Below, one piece after another: positions 10,529 to 19,801 of a stretch of DNA of 64,000 bases; position 1 is the stretch's first letter, and every line of letters starts with the position of its first letter. The translations under genes were made by a program, and so were the position numbers. The DNA is from Methylophaga thalassica MP (lineage in GTDB: Bacteria > Pseudomonadota > Gammaproteobacteria > Nitrosococcales > Methylophagaceae): assembly GCF_000214595.1 (NCBI RefSeq), contig NZ_AFIG01000001.1, forward strand, positions 1,220,382 through 1,284,381. Reading direction: 5' to 3'. A model generated the notes under the pieces. The model was not told where the DNA came from, made no database searches, and worked only from the letters and a program-made list of their open reading frames with translations.

Positions 10529-12294
10529 CGCTGGAGTATCTTTTCCATTAATAAGCGTAACTGAACCGGTTTGATAGGTTTCTGTAGTCGTAAAAAGCCA
10601 TGGTGTTTAATCTCATTAATCACCGCCTCACTGGTATCGCCGGTGATAATAATGGCGGATGTTTTTCCTATAATAGATTCAATATAGGAAACAAAGGCGC
10701 AACCGTTGTAATCACCAGGCATTCGGTAATCGACCAGCAGAAAATCGGGTTTTTCACCATCTTTAATGGCTTCAATCGCCGTTGCCGTCGATGTAAAAGC
10801 ACGACAATCACATCCCCAGCTATTGAGTAACGCGGTCATCGCCTCAACAATACTGACCTCATTATCCACAATCATGACGTTAAGATTTTCTAGTTTGTTT
10901 TGACGTGATGATAATTTAGGTGTTGTTGAACCTTCAGCATTATTTTGTTCATTACTCAAAGGCAGACATAAAATAACTTCCGTACCTTTGTTAACCTGCG
11001 AATGTATCTGGATTGGGTGTTCAAGCAGGTTCATAATTCTCCGTACTATCGCCAGGCCCAGACCTAAGCCCTTTTGCCGATTTCTTTCTGGATTATGCAA
11101 TTGAACAAACTCATCAAAAATATCATTAAGCGATGATTTAGGAATGCCAATGCCCGTGTCAGCAATATGTAACTGGATATGCGTTTTATCTTTTTCAGAA
11201 ATGAATACTTCCACTCCTCCCTGCTTTGTATAACGTATGGCATTCACCAGAAGATTGGTGATGACCCGTTCCAGCAGCAGTGGGTCACTAAATACCGTGT
11301 AAGGCGTTTTCTCAATATTAAGACTGAGCTGGTATCTGCTTGCATCATGCTGAAACGGCGGCTCTATTTTTTCTAACAAGCTACTGATATCGAAGCTGAC
11401 TCTATTGGCATGAACGATATCGGCATCTAAACGAGACATGTCCAATAATACGTCCAATAGCTCATTTAGCGATTGAAGGCCCTGTTGAATATTCCCTATA
11501 TCTTGTTGTTGAGATGGTGATGTCAGTTTCTGGCTGAGAAGCTCTGTAAATAAATTAACCGCGTGTAAAGGCTGACGAAGATCATGACTGGCGGAAGCTA
11601 AAAAACGGGATTTATCACGATTGGCTTTATCAGCGACTTCTTTTTGTTCTTGTAAATCTTTAATAAGATCCAGATTCTCATATTGTAATTTCAATGACTG
11701 GATAATGACTTTGTAAAGGTTCAGACAAAAAGCAAATGTGGCGGCCAAATAAACAATAGCACCAAATCCCATCCAGTTATAAAAACGCTCATCCTGAAAC
11801 AGCATAATCAAACTGAGGGGTAACATGACGGGTAATGCAAACGCGGCATAGGCTATGGGTCTGGCCGAGAGCGAAGCCAAGCTGCCTGCCAGCATGCAAA
11901 CTAATGTCAAAATGACAAAGGCGATATTAGAAATTTGTGCTGCATCAAAGAATAAGATACCCGCACTCCCCCATACGCAACCAGACAGACATGCCAATAG
12001 CACTTGGACCTTACCGTAATGAAATATCGTTTCCGTATCTGCGTGGGTCGTATCTAAACTTTTATAATGCCACCACCTCACCATAATCAATAAATACAGC
12101 ACACTAAACCAGCTAATAGCGCTGAGCGAATAGGCTGTATTTTGCATCACCAACGTCATGGGTATCGCGCCAAGTGCATTACCGATAAGGGTGGCGGGAC
12201 AATTACGATGGGCAATCAGAATTTTTTCAATATCTATCTTTTGTTGATATCGCCCCAGATCAGTAGATGATTGTTGGTTAGTAAATCGAAACAT
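10525..12294 (-). CDS. Six-TM hybrid histidine kinase with C-terminal receiver
   Basis: A 589-residue protein. The N-terminus (about 35-205) holds around six hydrophobic segments with almost no periplasmic loop, suggesting it senses membrane or intracellular cues. A coiled coil leads to HisKA with [17 protein letters not shown], then HATPase with [17 protein letters not shown] and [10 protein letters not shown] receiver follows at about 465-585 with [13 protein letters not shown]. It is cotranscribed with the LuxR-type regulator upstream: the TAA of the regulator shares a base with this ATG (TAATG). The regulator at 12294-12911 is therefore its probable output partner. The signal sensed is not identifiable. 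Confidence 0.92.
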   Translation of the reverse strand: MFRFTNQQSSTDLGRYQQKIDIEKILIAHRNCPATLIGNALGAIPMTLVMQNTAYSLSAISWFSVLYLLIMVRWWHYKSLDTTHADTETIFHYGKVQVLLACLSGCVWGSAGILFFDAAQISNIAFVILTLVCMLAGSLASLSARPIAYAAFALPVMLPLSLIMLFQDERFYNWMGFGAIVYLAATFAFCLNLYKVIIQSLKLQYENLDLIKDLQEQKEVADKANRDKSRFLASASHDLRQPLHAVNLFTELLSQKLTSPSQQQDIGNIQQGLQSLNELLDVLLDMSRLDADIVHANRVSFDISSLLEKIEPPFQHDASRYQLSLNIEKTPYTVFSDPLLLERVITNLLVNAIRYTKQGGVEVFISEKDKTHIQLHIADTGIGIPKSSLNDIFDEFVQLHNPERNRQKGLGLGLAIVRRIMNLLEHPIQIHSQVNKGTEVILCLPLSNEQNNAEGSTTPKLSSRQNKLENLNVMIVDNEVSIVEAMTALLNSWGCDCRAFTSTATAIEAIKDGEKPDFLLVDYRMPGDYNGCAFVSYIESIIGKTSAIIITGDTSEAVINEIKHHGFLRLQKPIKPVQLRLLMEKILQR

Positions 12295-12911
12295 TAATCC
12301 AAACCAAGTTGGTGAGCTTTTTTACCGGCTTCGCTACGGCTTTGTGTACCCAGTGCTTGAAAAATGGCACTAACGTGTGATTTCACGGTTGGCATGCTTA
12401 TCGAGAGCTGTTCAGCAATCGCCTGATTTGAGAATCCCTGCCTCATCAGCCTTAACACTTCAAGCTGACGCTGGGTAAGATTGTGCTGACTCGCCCACTG
12501 TTCTGCTTTTGGTTTTAGCTTGTCCATGTCACTGTCTGGAAACACTTTCTGACCCAACATCACTTGCTCGATGGTCTGAAGAATGGTCTCTCCTGATGAC
12601 GACTTAGGAATAAAACTCATAGCACCGAGGTTAAAGGCAGTATCAATATCTATCGGATCAGATGAAGCTGAAACAATAATAATTGGCACCAGAGATGATG
12701 AATCCGATAAAGACTGTAACAAGTGAAAGCCATCCATGATCGGCAAACGTAGATCAATTAAGGCCACGTCATATTGTCCCGAACTTAATTTATCAAAAGC
12801 CGCTTTGCCGTTATTGACAGTATCAATGATATCGATGTTATCAGCCTTGCTGAGTAAGGCTGATAAGCCATCTAAAAATAACTGATGGTCATCAACTAGT
12901 AATAGTTTCAC
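12294..12911 (-). CDS. NarL/LuxR-type response regulator
   Basis: A 205-residue regulator. The receiver (about 1-120) has LLVDDHQLF, phospho-acceptor LIDLRLPIMDGF and the conserved Lys in FIPKSSSG. The C-terminal LuxR helix-turn-helix (about 140-200) reads NLTQRQLEVLRLMRQGFSNQAIAEQL, then VKSHVSAIF. The start codon is GTG with GCAGG about 7 nt upstream. It is the first gene of a two-gene operon with the six-TM hybrid kinase, so the pair forms a complete two-component system. No target is evident in the window. The adjacent surface-protein gene is one possibility on position alone. Confidence 0.93.
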   Translation of the reverse strand: MKLLLVDDHQLFLDGLSALLSKADNIDIIDTVNNGKAAFDKLSSGQYDVALIDLRLPIMDGFHLLQSLSDSSSLVPIIIVSASSDPIDIDTAFNLGAMSFIPKSSSGETILQTIEQVMLGQKVFPDSDMDKLKPKAEQWASQHNLTQRQLEVLRLMRQGFSNQAIAEQLSISMPTVKSHVSAIFQALGTQSRSEAGKKAHQLGLD

Positions 12912-12982
12912 GTCTGAGCCTGCCTTTTATTATTTTTATAGGTCATTATTCATAAAATTGAAAAATCAGCCTAGTTTAAATG

Positions 12983-13012
12983 AAAAAAAGCCGTCATTAA
13001 CGACGGCTTTTT
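12983..13012 (-). terminator. Rho-independent terminator of the PEP-CTERM repeat-protein gene
   Basis: A 6-bp GC stem (GCCGTC / GACGGC), extended by five A-T pairs, with a 6-nt loop. On the minus strand it is followed by a run of seven T. It lies 20 bp after the stop of the gene at 13033. Confidence 0.85.
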
Positions 13013-13032
13013 CCTCGCGTTTCACATTGACT

Positions 13033-16000
13033 TTAACGTTGGCTCATACGACGACGTATACCAATGAATCCCATCAGTGCTGGTACAAACAAGAAAATGG
13101 CTGCCGGTACGGGTACCGCACTGACACTTTCAGTAATCACCAGATTGGCAAAGGTATCACCGAAGATCACATCAAAATCAAAGCCACTCATCAGCGGCAG
13201 AATGATGTTATCAAAACTGCCGACTAAGCTGCTGAAGGTCATGAAATTAAAGATCCCGGCTTTAAGTTCTGAACCGATAAAGTCAAAACTCAACACACCG
13301 GCCAATGTCGCCACACCATTTACAGCAAATACATCCGCGCTATTACCGTCAAACTCGATATTCATTACACCAAATGTACCTTGGGTGTAATTGCCATTCA
13401 CCGTCAGTTTACCGATAGAGTTACCTGGGGTCAGGCTGGCATAATCGCTATAGCTGGTGCCGTTCACTAACACATTGCTATTAATCACGCCGTGACCGTT
13501 CAAGTTACCGCCATTAATGTTGACGTTCTTTTGGGTCATGCTGCCATTTACTGTGGTGCTGCCAGCGGTTTGAATAAACTCACCACTGCCAGACACAATG
13601 TGGCCATCCGTCGTAATAAATTGACCAGAGTTGGTGATGATGCCGTTATTTTTCAATGTCCCTTGGTTGGATAAGACACCGGCATTCTCAATCGTTGCTT
13701 GGTTGTTGATCTCACCAAAGTTAGTGAAGTTACCGCTACTTTTATTGCTTATCTTTGAGGTATTCGATAGCGAACCAGTGGAGGCATTGGTCAGTTTTCC
13801 TTCATTGGAGAGGCTATTTTTATTATACAAAAGCCAGTGATTATTAAACTCACCGGTGTTAGTGATGACACCGTTATTCTCCATGGCCAGAGTATTGAAC
13901 TCACCGGCATTAGCAAATGTGTTGTTGTTATAAAACTCCCCGGTATTATTAAAAAGCGCACCCGCGTTATTCGTTATGCGACCTGCATTGGTGAGTCTAT
14001 TATCGCTAATGAATCGACCGCTATTATTGATTTGGCCGGATGAAGCCACATTGAGATCACCTGAGGCTGAGTTAGTCAGCTGACCGCTATTGCTCAATAC
14101 CCCCTCAACGATGAACTCATCGTTATTATTGAGCACGCCGGTATTATTGAGCGTTGCACCTACTTTATTTTTTAATACAGAGGCATTAGTCAGTGTGCCC
14201 GCATTCTCAACGGTGCCACTATTTACAAACACGCCAGTATTGACAATATTGCCTCCAGCCAGGTTTTTCACATTAGCGAAGTTATTGAACGTACTGGTGT
14301 CATTATTATTTATCACGCCAGTATTGGTAATGGTGTTTTCATTATCCAGCAGCCAATAACTTGTCAGCGTGCCGGCATTGGCAATAGTCCCCGTATTTTG
14401 AAGGCCGAAAGAGTTAATTGCCCCTTCACTATTCAAGGTGCCATTGTTAAAAAACTCTTTCGTGTTATTGATTGTGCCGTTAATCGCATTATTGATGACA
14501 CCATAATTTATCAGCCGAGCGTCATTTGACAGCATTCCCCGATTTATCATCGTGCCAGTGCTAGACAGTGTCATCTCAGCCGAACCAGTATTACTGATGT
14601 AATTGTAGTTAGTTAACTGGCCACTGCTTGAAAATGCACCCGTATTATTTATTTGTCGGTTATTAATCAAGGTGCCATTATTCGCTAAGGTACCTGAGTT
14701 ATTCAGCGTGCCATCGTTCGTTAAAGTGCCCGAAGCACTGTTGGTGAATAAGGTTTCATTATCAAGCTGACTGTAATAGCTCATATTAAACTCACCTTCA
14801 TTGGTGATGTTCGAGGGTGAATATTTTTGATTGAGCAATTTGCCCTTCAGGTTAAGGGTGCCATCAGATGTATTGATGAGGGTATTAACGTTAGTAAAGT
14901 CTGCATAGTCATCAATCAAAAACTGACTGTAATTATTTACTGTGCCGCCATTAACAAATTTACCCTGATCAATAAATTGGCTGTGATTATTGATATCGCC
15001 ATAATTTGCCATAGTGGAATATAAAGTGGAGGTAAATGTGCTCTTATTGTTCAGCACACCACCATTGGCAAACACACCGCTGTTGAGGATTTGCCCGTTT
15101 TTGTTGTTATTTAGAGTGCCAGCATTAGCAAATTGACCACTATCTGAGTTAATCAAGCTACCCGCATTATTGAGTGTGCCGGTTTCGTTATTTCTGATAA
15201 TGCCGTGATTGGTTAAAGTGCCACCGGTCTGATTGCTGAGTATGCCATTGTTATTCAAACTTGCTGTTGTATGGTTAACAAAACTGGCCATATTAGCGTT
15301 GTCGAATCTGCCAGTTTGCTGATTGTTGAACGTACCATGATTATTAACGATGCCATCACCTTGATTATTAAAGGTGAAAGCGTTGGTAAATTGTGCACCA
15401 CTATTATTGTTGAGTACACCGTTGTTATTGAACGTGGCATCCTTCTCATTAGACATCGTGGCATTGTTGTTTATTGTGCCAGTATTCTCTAGCTTTCCCT
15501 TTTTATACTCATTACCAATGTAAGTATTGCCAGATCTATTTACGAAACTACCATCATTTGTAATCAAACCAGTATTCGTGAATTTATAAAATGTGGTAAA
15601 TGAATGACTGGCGGTATTGTTTAGTTGACCTTTGTTAAGGAATTGACTCTCATTTTCTACACTAGAGTCATTTTGAAAAATACCTTCATTATTAAAAGAT
15701 GAACCCAATCTATTATGAAGAAATCTATTATTCTGAAATATGCCTGAGGCTCTGTTTTCAACTCGGCCATAATTGTTATTAAAAAACAATCCCGTATTTT
15801 CGTATAGACCCGAGTTTGTAATCTTTCCGGTATTATTCATCGTAGGCAGCGATATACCGTTGTTTGTTACCACCCCATCTTGGCCAATGGAGATATTGCC
15901 TCTGTTACGATGCTCACCGGTCATTTCCCATCTACCATTGGTAGAGATATAACCGTCTCTAAAATTTTCAAGGGAATGAGACTTAAAGACGGAGTTACTG

Positions 16001-16371
16001 CCATTTTGGATAGACGCTTTATTCCAAATATTGCCTCTATAACTATCAAAGGTGGCATTATTCTCGATTAAGTGCTCATTGGTTATCGCACCCCGGTTAT
16101 CGATTAGGCCATTATTAACTACAATGCCAGAAGTCATATTGGCAAATTCGTTACCACCACCCGATTTAAATAGCTGGCCACCTGCTGTAATAGTTATTTT
16201 ACTCGCGTTTTTATATCCATCTAATCCGATATAACCATCGCTGACGGTGATTGGGGATGTGTTTGTACCATAGAGTCCTGTGACAGCATGCACAACTGAC
16301 GGCGCCAGTAAAAATGAGCTGCACAGCAACGTAGTAGAGAGCGACAGAAACTGTCGTTGTTTATTTATCAT
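13033..16371 (-). CDS. Giant Asn-rich repeat surface protein with PEP-CTERM-like sorting tail
   Basis: This 1112-residue protein has a Sec signal peptide ending near SVVHA. It then carries over 800 residues of short degenerate repeats of the pattern G-x-(L/I)-x-N-x-(G/A)-x-(L/I)-x-N, rich in Asn, Gly and Thr and almost free of charge. This pattern predicts a long parallel beta-helix like adhesins or autotransporter passengers. A non-repeat region (about 960-1080, GSGEFIQTAG to FDNIILP) resembles passenger C-termini. The end reads VPVPAAIFLFVPALMGFIGIRRR, i.e. the VPxP box, hydrophobic helix and basic tail of PEP-CTERM proteins sorted by exosortase. No exosortase gene is in the window. I chose the ATG at 16371; a GTG one codon earlier is possible, with AAGGA upstream. 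A c-di-GMP riboswitch-like element precedes it, so a biofilm or matrix role is likely (inference). Confidence 0.85.
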   Translation of the reverse strand: MINKQRQFLSLSTTLLCSSFLLAPSVVHAVTGLYGTNTSPITVSDGYIGLDGYKNASKITITAGGQLFKSGGGNEFANMTSGIVVNNGLIDNRGAITNEHLIENNATFDSYRGNIWNKASIQNGSNSVFKSHSLENFRDGYISTNGRWEMTGEHRNRGNISIGQDGVVTNNGISLPTMNNTGKITNSGLYENTGLFFNNNYGRVENRASGIFQNNRFLHNRLGSSFNNEGIFQNDSSVENESQFLNKGQLNNTASHSFTTFYKFTNTGLITNDGSFVNRSGNTYIGNEYKKGKLENTGTINNNATMSNEKDATFNNNGVLNNNSGAQFTNAFTFNNQGDGIVNNHGTFNNQQTGRFDNANMASFVNHTTASLNNNGILSNQTGGTLTNHGIIRNNETGTLNNAGSLINSDSGQFANAGTLNNNKNGQILNSGVFANGGVLNNKSTFTSTLYSTMANYGDINNHSQFIDQGKFVNGGTVNNYSQFLIDDYADFTNVNTLINTSDGTLNLKGKLLNQKYSPSNITNEGEFNMSYYSQLDNETLFTNSASGTLTNDGTLNNSGTLANNGTLINNRQINNTGAFSSSGQLTNYNYISNTGSAEMTLSSTGTMINRGMLSNDARLINYGVINNAINGTINNTKEFFNNGTLNSEGAINSFGLQNTGTIANAGTLTSYWLLDNENTITNTGVINNNDTSTFNNFANVKNLAGGNIVNTGVFVNSGTVENAGTLTNASVLKNKVGATLNNTGVLNNNDEFIVEGVLSNSGQLTNSASGDLNVASSGQINNSGRFISDNRLTNAGRITNNAGALFNNTGEFYNNNTFANAGEFNTLAMENNGVITNTGEFNNHWLLYNKNSLSNEGKLTNASTGSLSNTSKISNKSSGNFTNFGEINNQATIENAGVLSNQGTLKNNGIITNSGQFITTDGHIVSGSGEFIQTAGSTTVNGSMTQKNVNINGGNLNGHGVINSNVLVNGTSYSDYASLTPGNSIGKLTVNGNYTQGTFGVMNIEFDGNSADVFAVNGVATLAGVLSFDFIGSELKAGIFNFMTFSSLVGSFDNIILPLMSGFDFDVIFGDTFANLVITESVSAVPVPAAIFLFVPALMGFIGIRRRMSQR

Positions 16372-16385
16372 CACTCGGATTCCTT

Positions 16386-16478
16386 GCGTTTGTGCAACCC
16401 AGCCACCTTGTTAAACAACAAGGCCTGTGGCTTTCCGTCCCTGATTCACACCAAGTTTGGCCGATTAAATAACACGCC
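16386..16478 (-). ncRNA. c-di-GMP-I (GEMM) riboswitch candidate
   Basis: On the minus strand the leader carries the conserved GEMM core. GGCCAAAC is followed by a small hairpin with a GUGAA-containing loop, then GGGACGGAAAGCCACAGG (consensus GGGACGCAAAGCC). Next comes a perfect 7-bp hairpin CCTTGTT/AACAAGG, and then AGGTGGCTGGGTTGC (consensus AGGTAGCNGGGTTACC). The element ends about 5 nt before the AAGGA ribosome site of the surface-protein gene, so control of translation initiation is plausible. The closing P1 helix is imperfect by eye (GCGT with ACGC plus mismatches). Context agrees: c-di-GMP riboswitches often precede PEP-CTERM and surface genes, and cyclases lie nearby. Confidence 0.75.
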
Positions 16479-16550
16479 GATCATAATGAAATGGGGTTGT
16501 AGCGACTATCAGCCAAAAGTATGATTTTGTGAGAAAAATAAATAAGCAAT

Positions 16551-16576
16551 AAAAAAAGGGAGTCACTGACTCCCTT
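16551..16576 (-). terminator. Rho-independent terminator of the EF-hand gene
   Basis: A 9-bp perfect stem AAGGGAGTC / GACTCCCTT with a 3-nt loop. On the minus strand it is followed by seven T. It sits 25 bp after the EF-hand stop. Confidence 0.88.
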
Positions 16577-16600
16577 CTAAATATGGTGTGATAAGAGAAA

Positions 16601-16897
16601 TTAACTTTCTTTCTTATCTTTGCAGGATGGGCGTTTATCACCCTTATGTTTTTTATGGGCCGCTGCAGCTTCTTCCTTGGTCACCTTGCCATCAGCATTA
16701 GTATCCATTTTTTCGAAGCGTTTTAATGCTGCCGCTGTGGCTTCCTCTTTTGTAATAACACCATCACCGTTGGTGTCGATATGAGCGAAATATCCTTTTT
16801 TATCATGTTTAGCCATATCGTCAGTTGATGCTGGTTCAGCGAATGTCACTGTGCTCATTGCCATCGCGGCTAATACTGAAAAAAGTGCTGTTTTCAT
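16601..16897 (-). CDS. Secreted EF-hand calcium-binding protein
   Basis: A ~98-residue protein with a Sec signal peptide ending near VTFA. Two canonical EF-hand loops follow: DTNGDGVITKEE (about 41-52) and DTNADGKVTKEE (about 65-76). All calcium-ligating positions are present, so periplasmic Ca binding is expected. The C-terminus is highly basic and contains a single Cys. Two adjacent ATGs exist (16900 and 16897); GAGGG lies 4 and 7 nt upstream respectively, so I prefer the second. It has its own terminator and stands alone between the surface-protein gene and the cysteine desulfurase. It may be a periplasmic calcium buffer, or a helper for calcium-dependent surface proteins; that is speculation. 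Confidence 0.88.
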   Translation of the reverse strand: MKTALFSVLAAMAMSTVTFAEPASTDDMAKHDKKGYFAHIDTNGDGVITKEEATAAALKRFEKMDTNADGKVTKEEAAAAHKKHKGDKRPSCKDKKES

Positions 16898-16980
16898 CAT
16901 TAATCCCTCTTGTATTGGTTGGGATTTTTAGATTACGCCGGTCAAAGTTAACAAATGGTTATCACAATAAAAAATCGGAA

Positions 16981-18129
16981 TTATTTTTCGATAGCCGCTT
17001 TTATATAGTCGATGGCCTTTGTTATTTGTTGTTCATCTGAAAAACGTCCCAGACTGATGCGTAAGGATGATCCTGCTTCTTCATCCGTGAGACCAATCGC
17101 TTTTAATACATGTGAAAGCAAGACCATTTCACTGTTACAGGCAGAGCCTGTAGAGGCACAGACATTCGGCTGGAGTTTTTCTAATAGTTTATTCGCATCG
17201 CAACCAATGAATTGCACATTAATATTGCCGGGATGACACTGAGTTTGTGTGCCATTCAATTTAAATGGAATATGCGTCGCTTGCAGTTGCTGTAGAAACA
17301 AACGTTTCAAATGCGTTAATTGTTCACGGTGAGTTTTTGCTTCTTGTTTTGTGATACGCATCGCTTCAGCAAAACCAACACAGAGAGGCGTGGCCAGGGT
17401 GCCTGAACGCATACCAAACTGTTGCCCTCCTCCCTGAATAAATGGCGGTAATTCTGCCTGCAGATCATTTTTGATAAATATCGCGCCAATACCTTTTGGG
17501 CCATACACTTTATGTGCAGACAAACTCAGCATATCGACATTCCAGTCTTTCACGTCAATATCCATCGCTTCCGGGGCTTGAGCCGCATCACAATGAAACA
17601 GCGCACCTGCCGCGTGTGCCATTTCAGCAAAGGTTTTGACATCCTGAATGGTGCCAATTTCATTATTGACCGCCATAATGCAGACCAGCAATGTCTGATC
17701 AGACAATAATGATTGATAAGCGTCTACATTAATCAGCCCGGTATTATCGACTGGAATTTCTTTGACTTTGTAACCTAGTTTTGCGGCATAAAAATAGGCG
17801 GCATTTTTAATACATTTGTGTTCAATTTCACTGATAAGAATGTCACGACGTTCAGTAGTATTGCCAAATATCACACTGGCAATCGCCTGATTGTTCGACT
17901 CCGTCGCACCCGAAGTAAAAATAACCTCTTCACTTGAGGCATTAATGCACTTTTCAATGGTGCTACGCGCAGTCTCAACCGCTGCCGCAGATTGCTGACC
18001 AAGCACATGGGCCGTGGAATGTGGATTAGCAAAAATCTCATTATTGTACGGTGCCATCGCGCTAACAACGCGAGGTTCTATCGGCGTGGTCGCCTGATAG
18101 TCTAGGTAAATTGAACTACCGATTTGCAT
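16981..18129 (-). CDS. Cysteine desulfurase (NifS/IscS-like class V aminotransferase)
   Basis: A 382-residue PLP enzyme that removes sulfur from cysteine for Fe-S cluster or thiolation pathways. Family marks are YLDYQATTP at the N-terminus, FTSGATESNN, the HCDAAQA cofactor segment, the PLP-binding Lys in LSAHKVYGPKG, and the mobile-loop catalytic Cys in STGSACNSE. The start is the ATG at 18129, with GGAG 6 nt upstream; an upstream TTG frame extension is not credible. It is not followed by iscU/iscA or other isc genes, so it is an orphan copy, perhaps for tRNA modification or a specialised sulfur acceptor. Confidence 0.93.
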   Translation of the reverse strand: MQIGSSIYLDYQATTPIEPRVVSAMAPYNNEIFANPHSTAHVLGQQSAAAVETARSTIEKCINASSEEVIFTSGATESNNQAIASVIFGNTTERRDILISEIEHKCIKNAAYFYAAKLGYKVKEIPVDNTGLINVDAYQSLLSDQTLLVCIMAVNNEIGTIQDVKTFAEMAHAAGALFHCDAAQAPEAMDIDVKDWNVDMLSLSAHKVYGPKGIGAIFIKNDLQAELPPFIQGGGQQFGMRSGTLATPLCVGFAEAMRITKQEAKTHREQLTHLKRLFLQQLQATHIPFKLNGTQTQCHPGNINVQFIGCDANKLLEKLQPNVCASTGSACNSEMVLLSHVLKAIGLTDEEAGSSLRISLGRFSDEQQITKAIDYIKAAIEK

Positions 18130-18238
18130 TGACTGCTCCAAACAAGATCAAACTTACTGTTTGAGGTAAGTTATGACTAGAACATAAGCATGCTATTTAT
18201 GCTGCCTAGTACATTATCAGAATAAGAATGTGATTAAT

Positions 18239-18321
18239 TATAGGTGTTAAATCCCGAATATAAATACTGAATGTTAAAAATGTTCTGGAATCATTCCATA
18301 TACTCAGTCATAACACCTATA
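18239..18321. repeat. Long-range inverted repeat with internal palindrome, upstream of the cysteine desulfurase
   Basis: TATAGGTGTTA at 18239-18249 is perfectly inverted at 18311-18321 (11 bp, 61 bp apart). Inside it is TGGAATCATTCCA (18286-18298), a 6-bp inverted repeat around one base. It lies between the outer-membrane-factor stop and the desulfurase start. It could be a regulatory site or structured RNA; neither is shown. Confidence 0.4.
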
Positions 18322-18367
18322 TAGATTTAGAGCTGACAAAATAGTTATTCATCATATTTAATGACGA

Positions 18368-19789
18368 CTATTTATCAATTCTCCAGCCTTTACCAAGCGA
18401 TTTATAAATACTGATTAACTTTACTGCAGACTGTGTTTCGCTGACGGCAAGCGAATCTTCCGAATTGAGTCGTGTTCGTTGACTGTCCAATACCGGTAAG
18501 AAGTCAGTATCCCCTAGCTCAAAACGCTGTGTGGCAATTGACTCGGCCTGCGTTGAGGTCCGTGCGGCATCTTGAAGGCGTTCGCGACGCTGTTCTTCAC
18601 GGGCAAAATCACTGATGGCGGTTTTTGTTTCTTCAAGTGCCTTCAGCACTATCAACTGGTAATTAGCCAATGCTGCCTGACTCTTGGCATCATTTTGTTT
18701 GATGCGTGCTTGAATTCGACCAGTATCAAAAACACCCCAACTTAAACTGGGACCAATGGCACTGGCAATGGCGGAACTGCTACCGAAGGTAGATAAATTC
18801 GTCGCGATAAACCCCAGTGAACCGACAATATTTACCGCTGGAAACTGATCCGCTACCGCCAAATTATAGTTTGCTGTGGCGGCTGTCAGTCGCTTCTCAG
18901 CAGCTATAATATCGGGGCGTTCTCGAAGCAATTCAGCGGCATTTCCTATATTAACAGCCATCGGCAAACTGGGGATCGGCTTGCTCTTAGCGAGTTGCTC
19001 GCTTAGGCGCTCAGGATTCTGTCCTGTTAATACCGATAAACGATTAATGGCTGCTGTTGCTGTTGCTTCACGCAATGGAATTTCTGCCAGTGTCAACGAT
19101 AGCTGTGTTTCAGCTTGTGCAATGTCCAGGCGACTTGCTATACCACCCCGTGTCAGATTTTTTGTCAGCTCAAGCGTATCTTGTTGCACATCAGCATTTC
19201 GTTCAGCGATGTTGACTCTGTATTGTGCTCCACGTAATTCAATATAGGTTTTTGCCACTTCGGCCGCTATCGACACTTGCAGACTTTTTAGCTCCTCTTG
19301 CAACGCATCACTTTCGGCATCACTGGCTTTAATCCTGTTACTCACACGGTCAAATAGATCCAGTTCCCAACTGGCATCAAAGCCAAGACTATAACTATTG
19401 TTACTACGTTTTCCAGAAGACGGCGTAGCCGTCTCTTGACTACGCCTTTCACGAGTGTAATCGGCATTCAGATCAGCAGAAGGCAACCTGTCATAGCCCA
19501 CTTCTGTGGCTATCGCTCGTGCTGCCATTAAATTAGCGTAGCCAATCTTGATATCTAAATTATTTTGTAGCGCTTGCTCAACCAACTCACTTAAAAGTGG
19601 ATCATCGAAATGTTGCCACCACCTGACGATAGGTTTTGCATTCGACAGACGATCATTTCCGTCAGTAATCGATAGCAGATCATTGGCGGCTAAATCTGCT
19701 GATACTTGCGGTTTATCATTTTCCCGGAAACTTGCTGAGCATGCTGTCATGCTGATAATTAACAGCATGGTGCTTATATTTTTTAGCAT
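18368..19789 (-). CDS. Outer-membrane efflux lipoprotein (NodT/OprM family), second copy
   Basis: A 473-residue channel protein with a lipoprotein signal peptide and lipobox SMTAC (Cys17). It has two efflux-factor repeats with long helices and the motif LLRERPDIIAAEKRLTA. It is the third gene of the leftward operon adaptor-pump-channel (24171 to 18368) and starts 12 bp after the pump stop. It shares DPLLSELVEQALQNNLDI and GSLGFIATNLSTFG with the factor at 1529-2941, so the two operons arose by duplication or acquisition of related sets. Confidence 0.94.
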   Translation of the reverse strand: MLKNISTMLLIISMTACSASFRENDKPQVSADLAANDLLSITDGNDRLSNAKPIVRWWQHFDDPLLSELVEQALQNNLDIKIGYANLMAARAIATEVGYDRLPSADLNADYTRERRSQETATPSSGKRSNNSYSLGFDASWELDLFDRVSNRIKASDAESDALQEELKSLQVSIAAEVAKTYIELRGAQYRVNIAERNADVQQDTLELTKNLTRGGIASRLDIAQAETQLSLTLAEIPLREATATAAINRLSVLTGQNPERLSEQLAKSKPIPSLPMAVNIGNAAELLRERPDIIAAEKRLTAATANYNLAVADQFPAVNIVGSLGFIATNLSTFGSSSAIASAIGPSLSWGVFDTGRIQARIKQNDAKSQAALANYQLIVLKALEETKTAISDFAREEQRRERLQDAARTSTQAESIATQRFELGDTDFLPVLDSQRTRLNSEDSLAVSETQSAVKLISIYKSLGKGWRIDK

Positions 19790-19801
19790 TTTATTTCCCC
19801 C

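Noticed and set aside
10521-10530. Overlapping convergent stops of the two hybrid kinases as a regulatory device
   Set aside because: A 4-bp convergent overlap is common in compact genomes (also at 49935-49938) and needs no special explanation.
13492-15492. Many open frames on the plus strand across the repeat-protein gene
   Set aside because: They are shadows of a repetitive, stop-poor coding sequence; none has a ribosome site or recognisable domain.
13033-16371. The Asn-rich repeat region as a CRISPR array or tandem DNA satellite
   Set aside because: Repeats are degenerate in DNA, keep codon phase, and encode a secreted protein with signal peptide and sorting tail.
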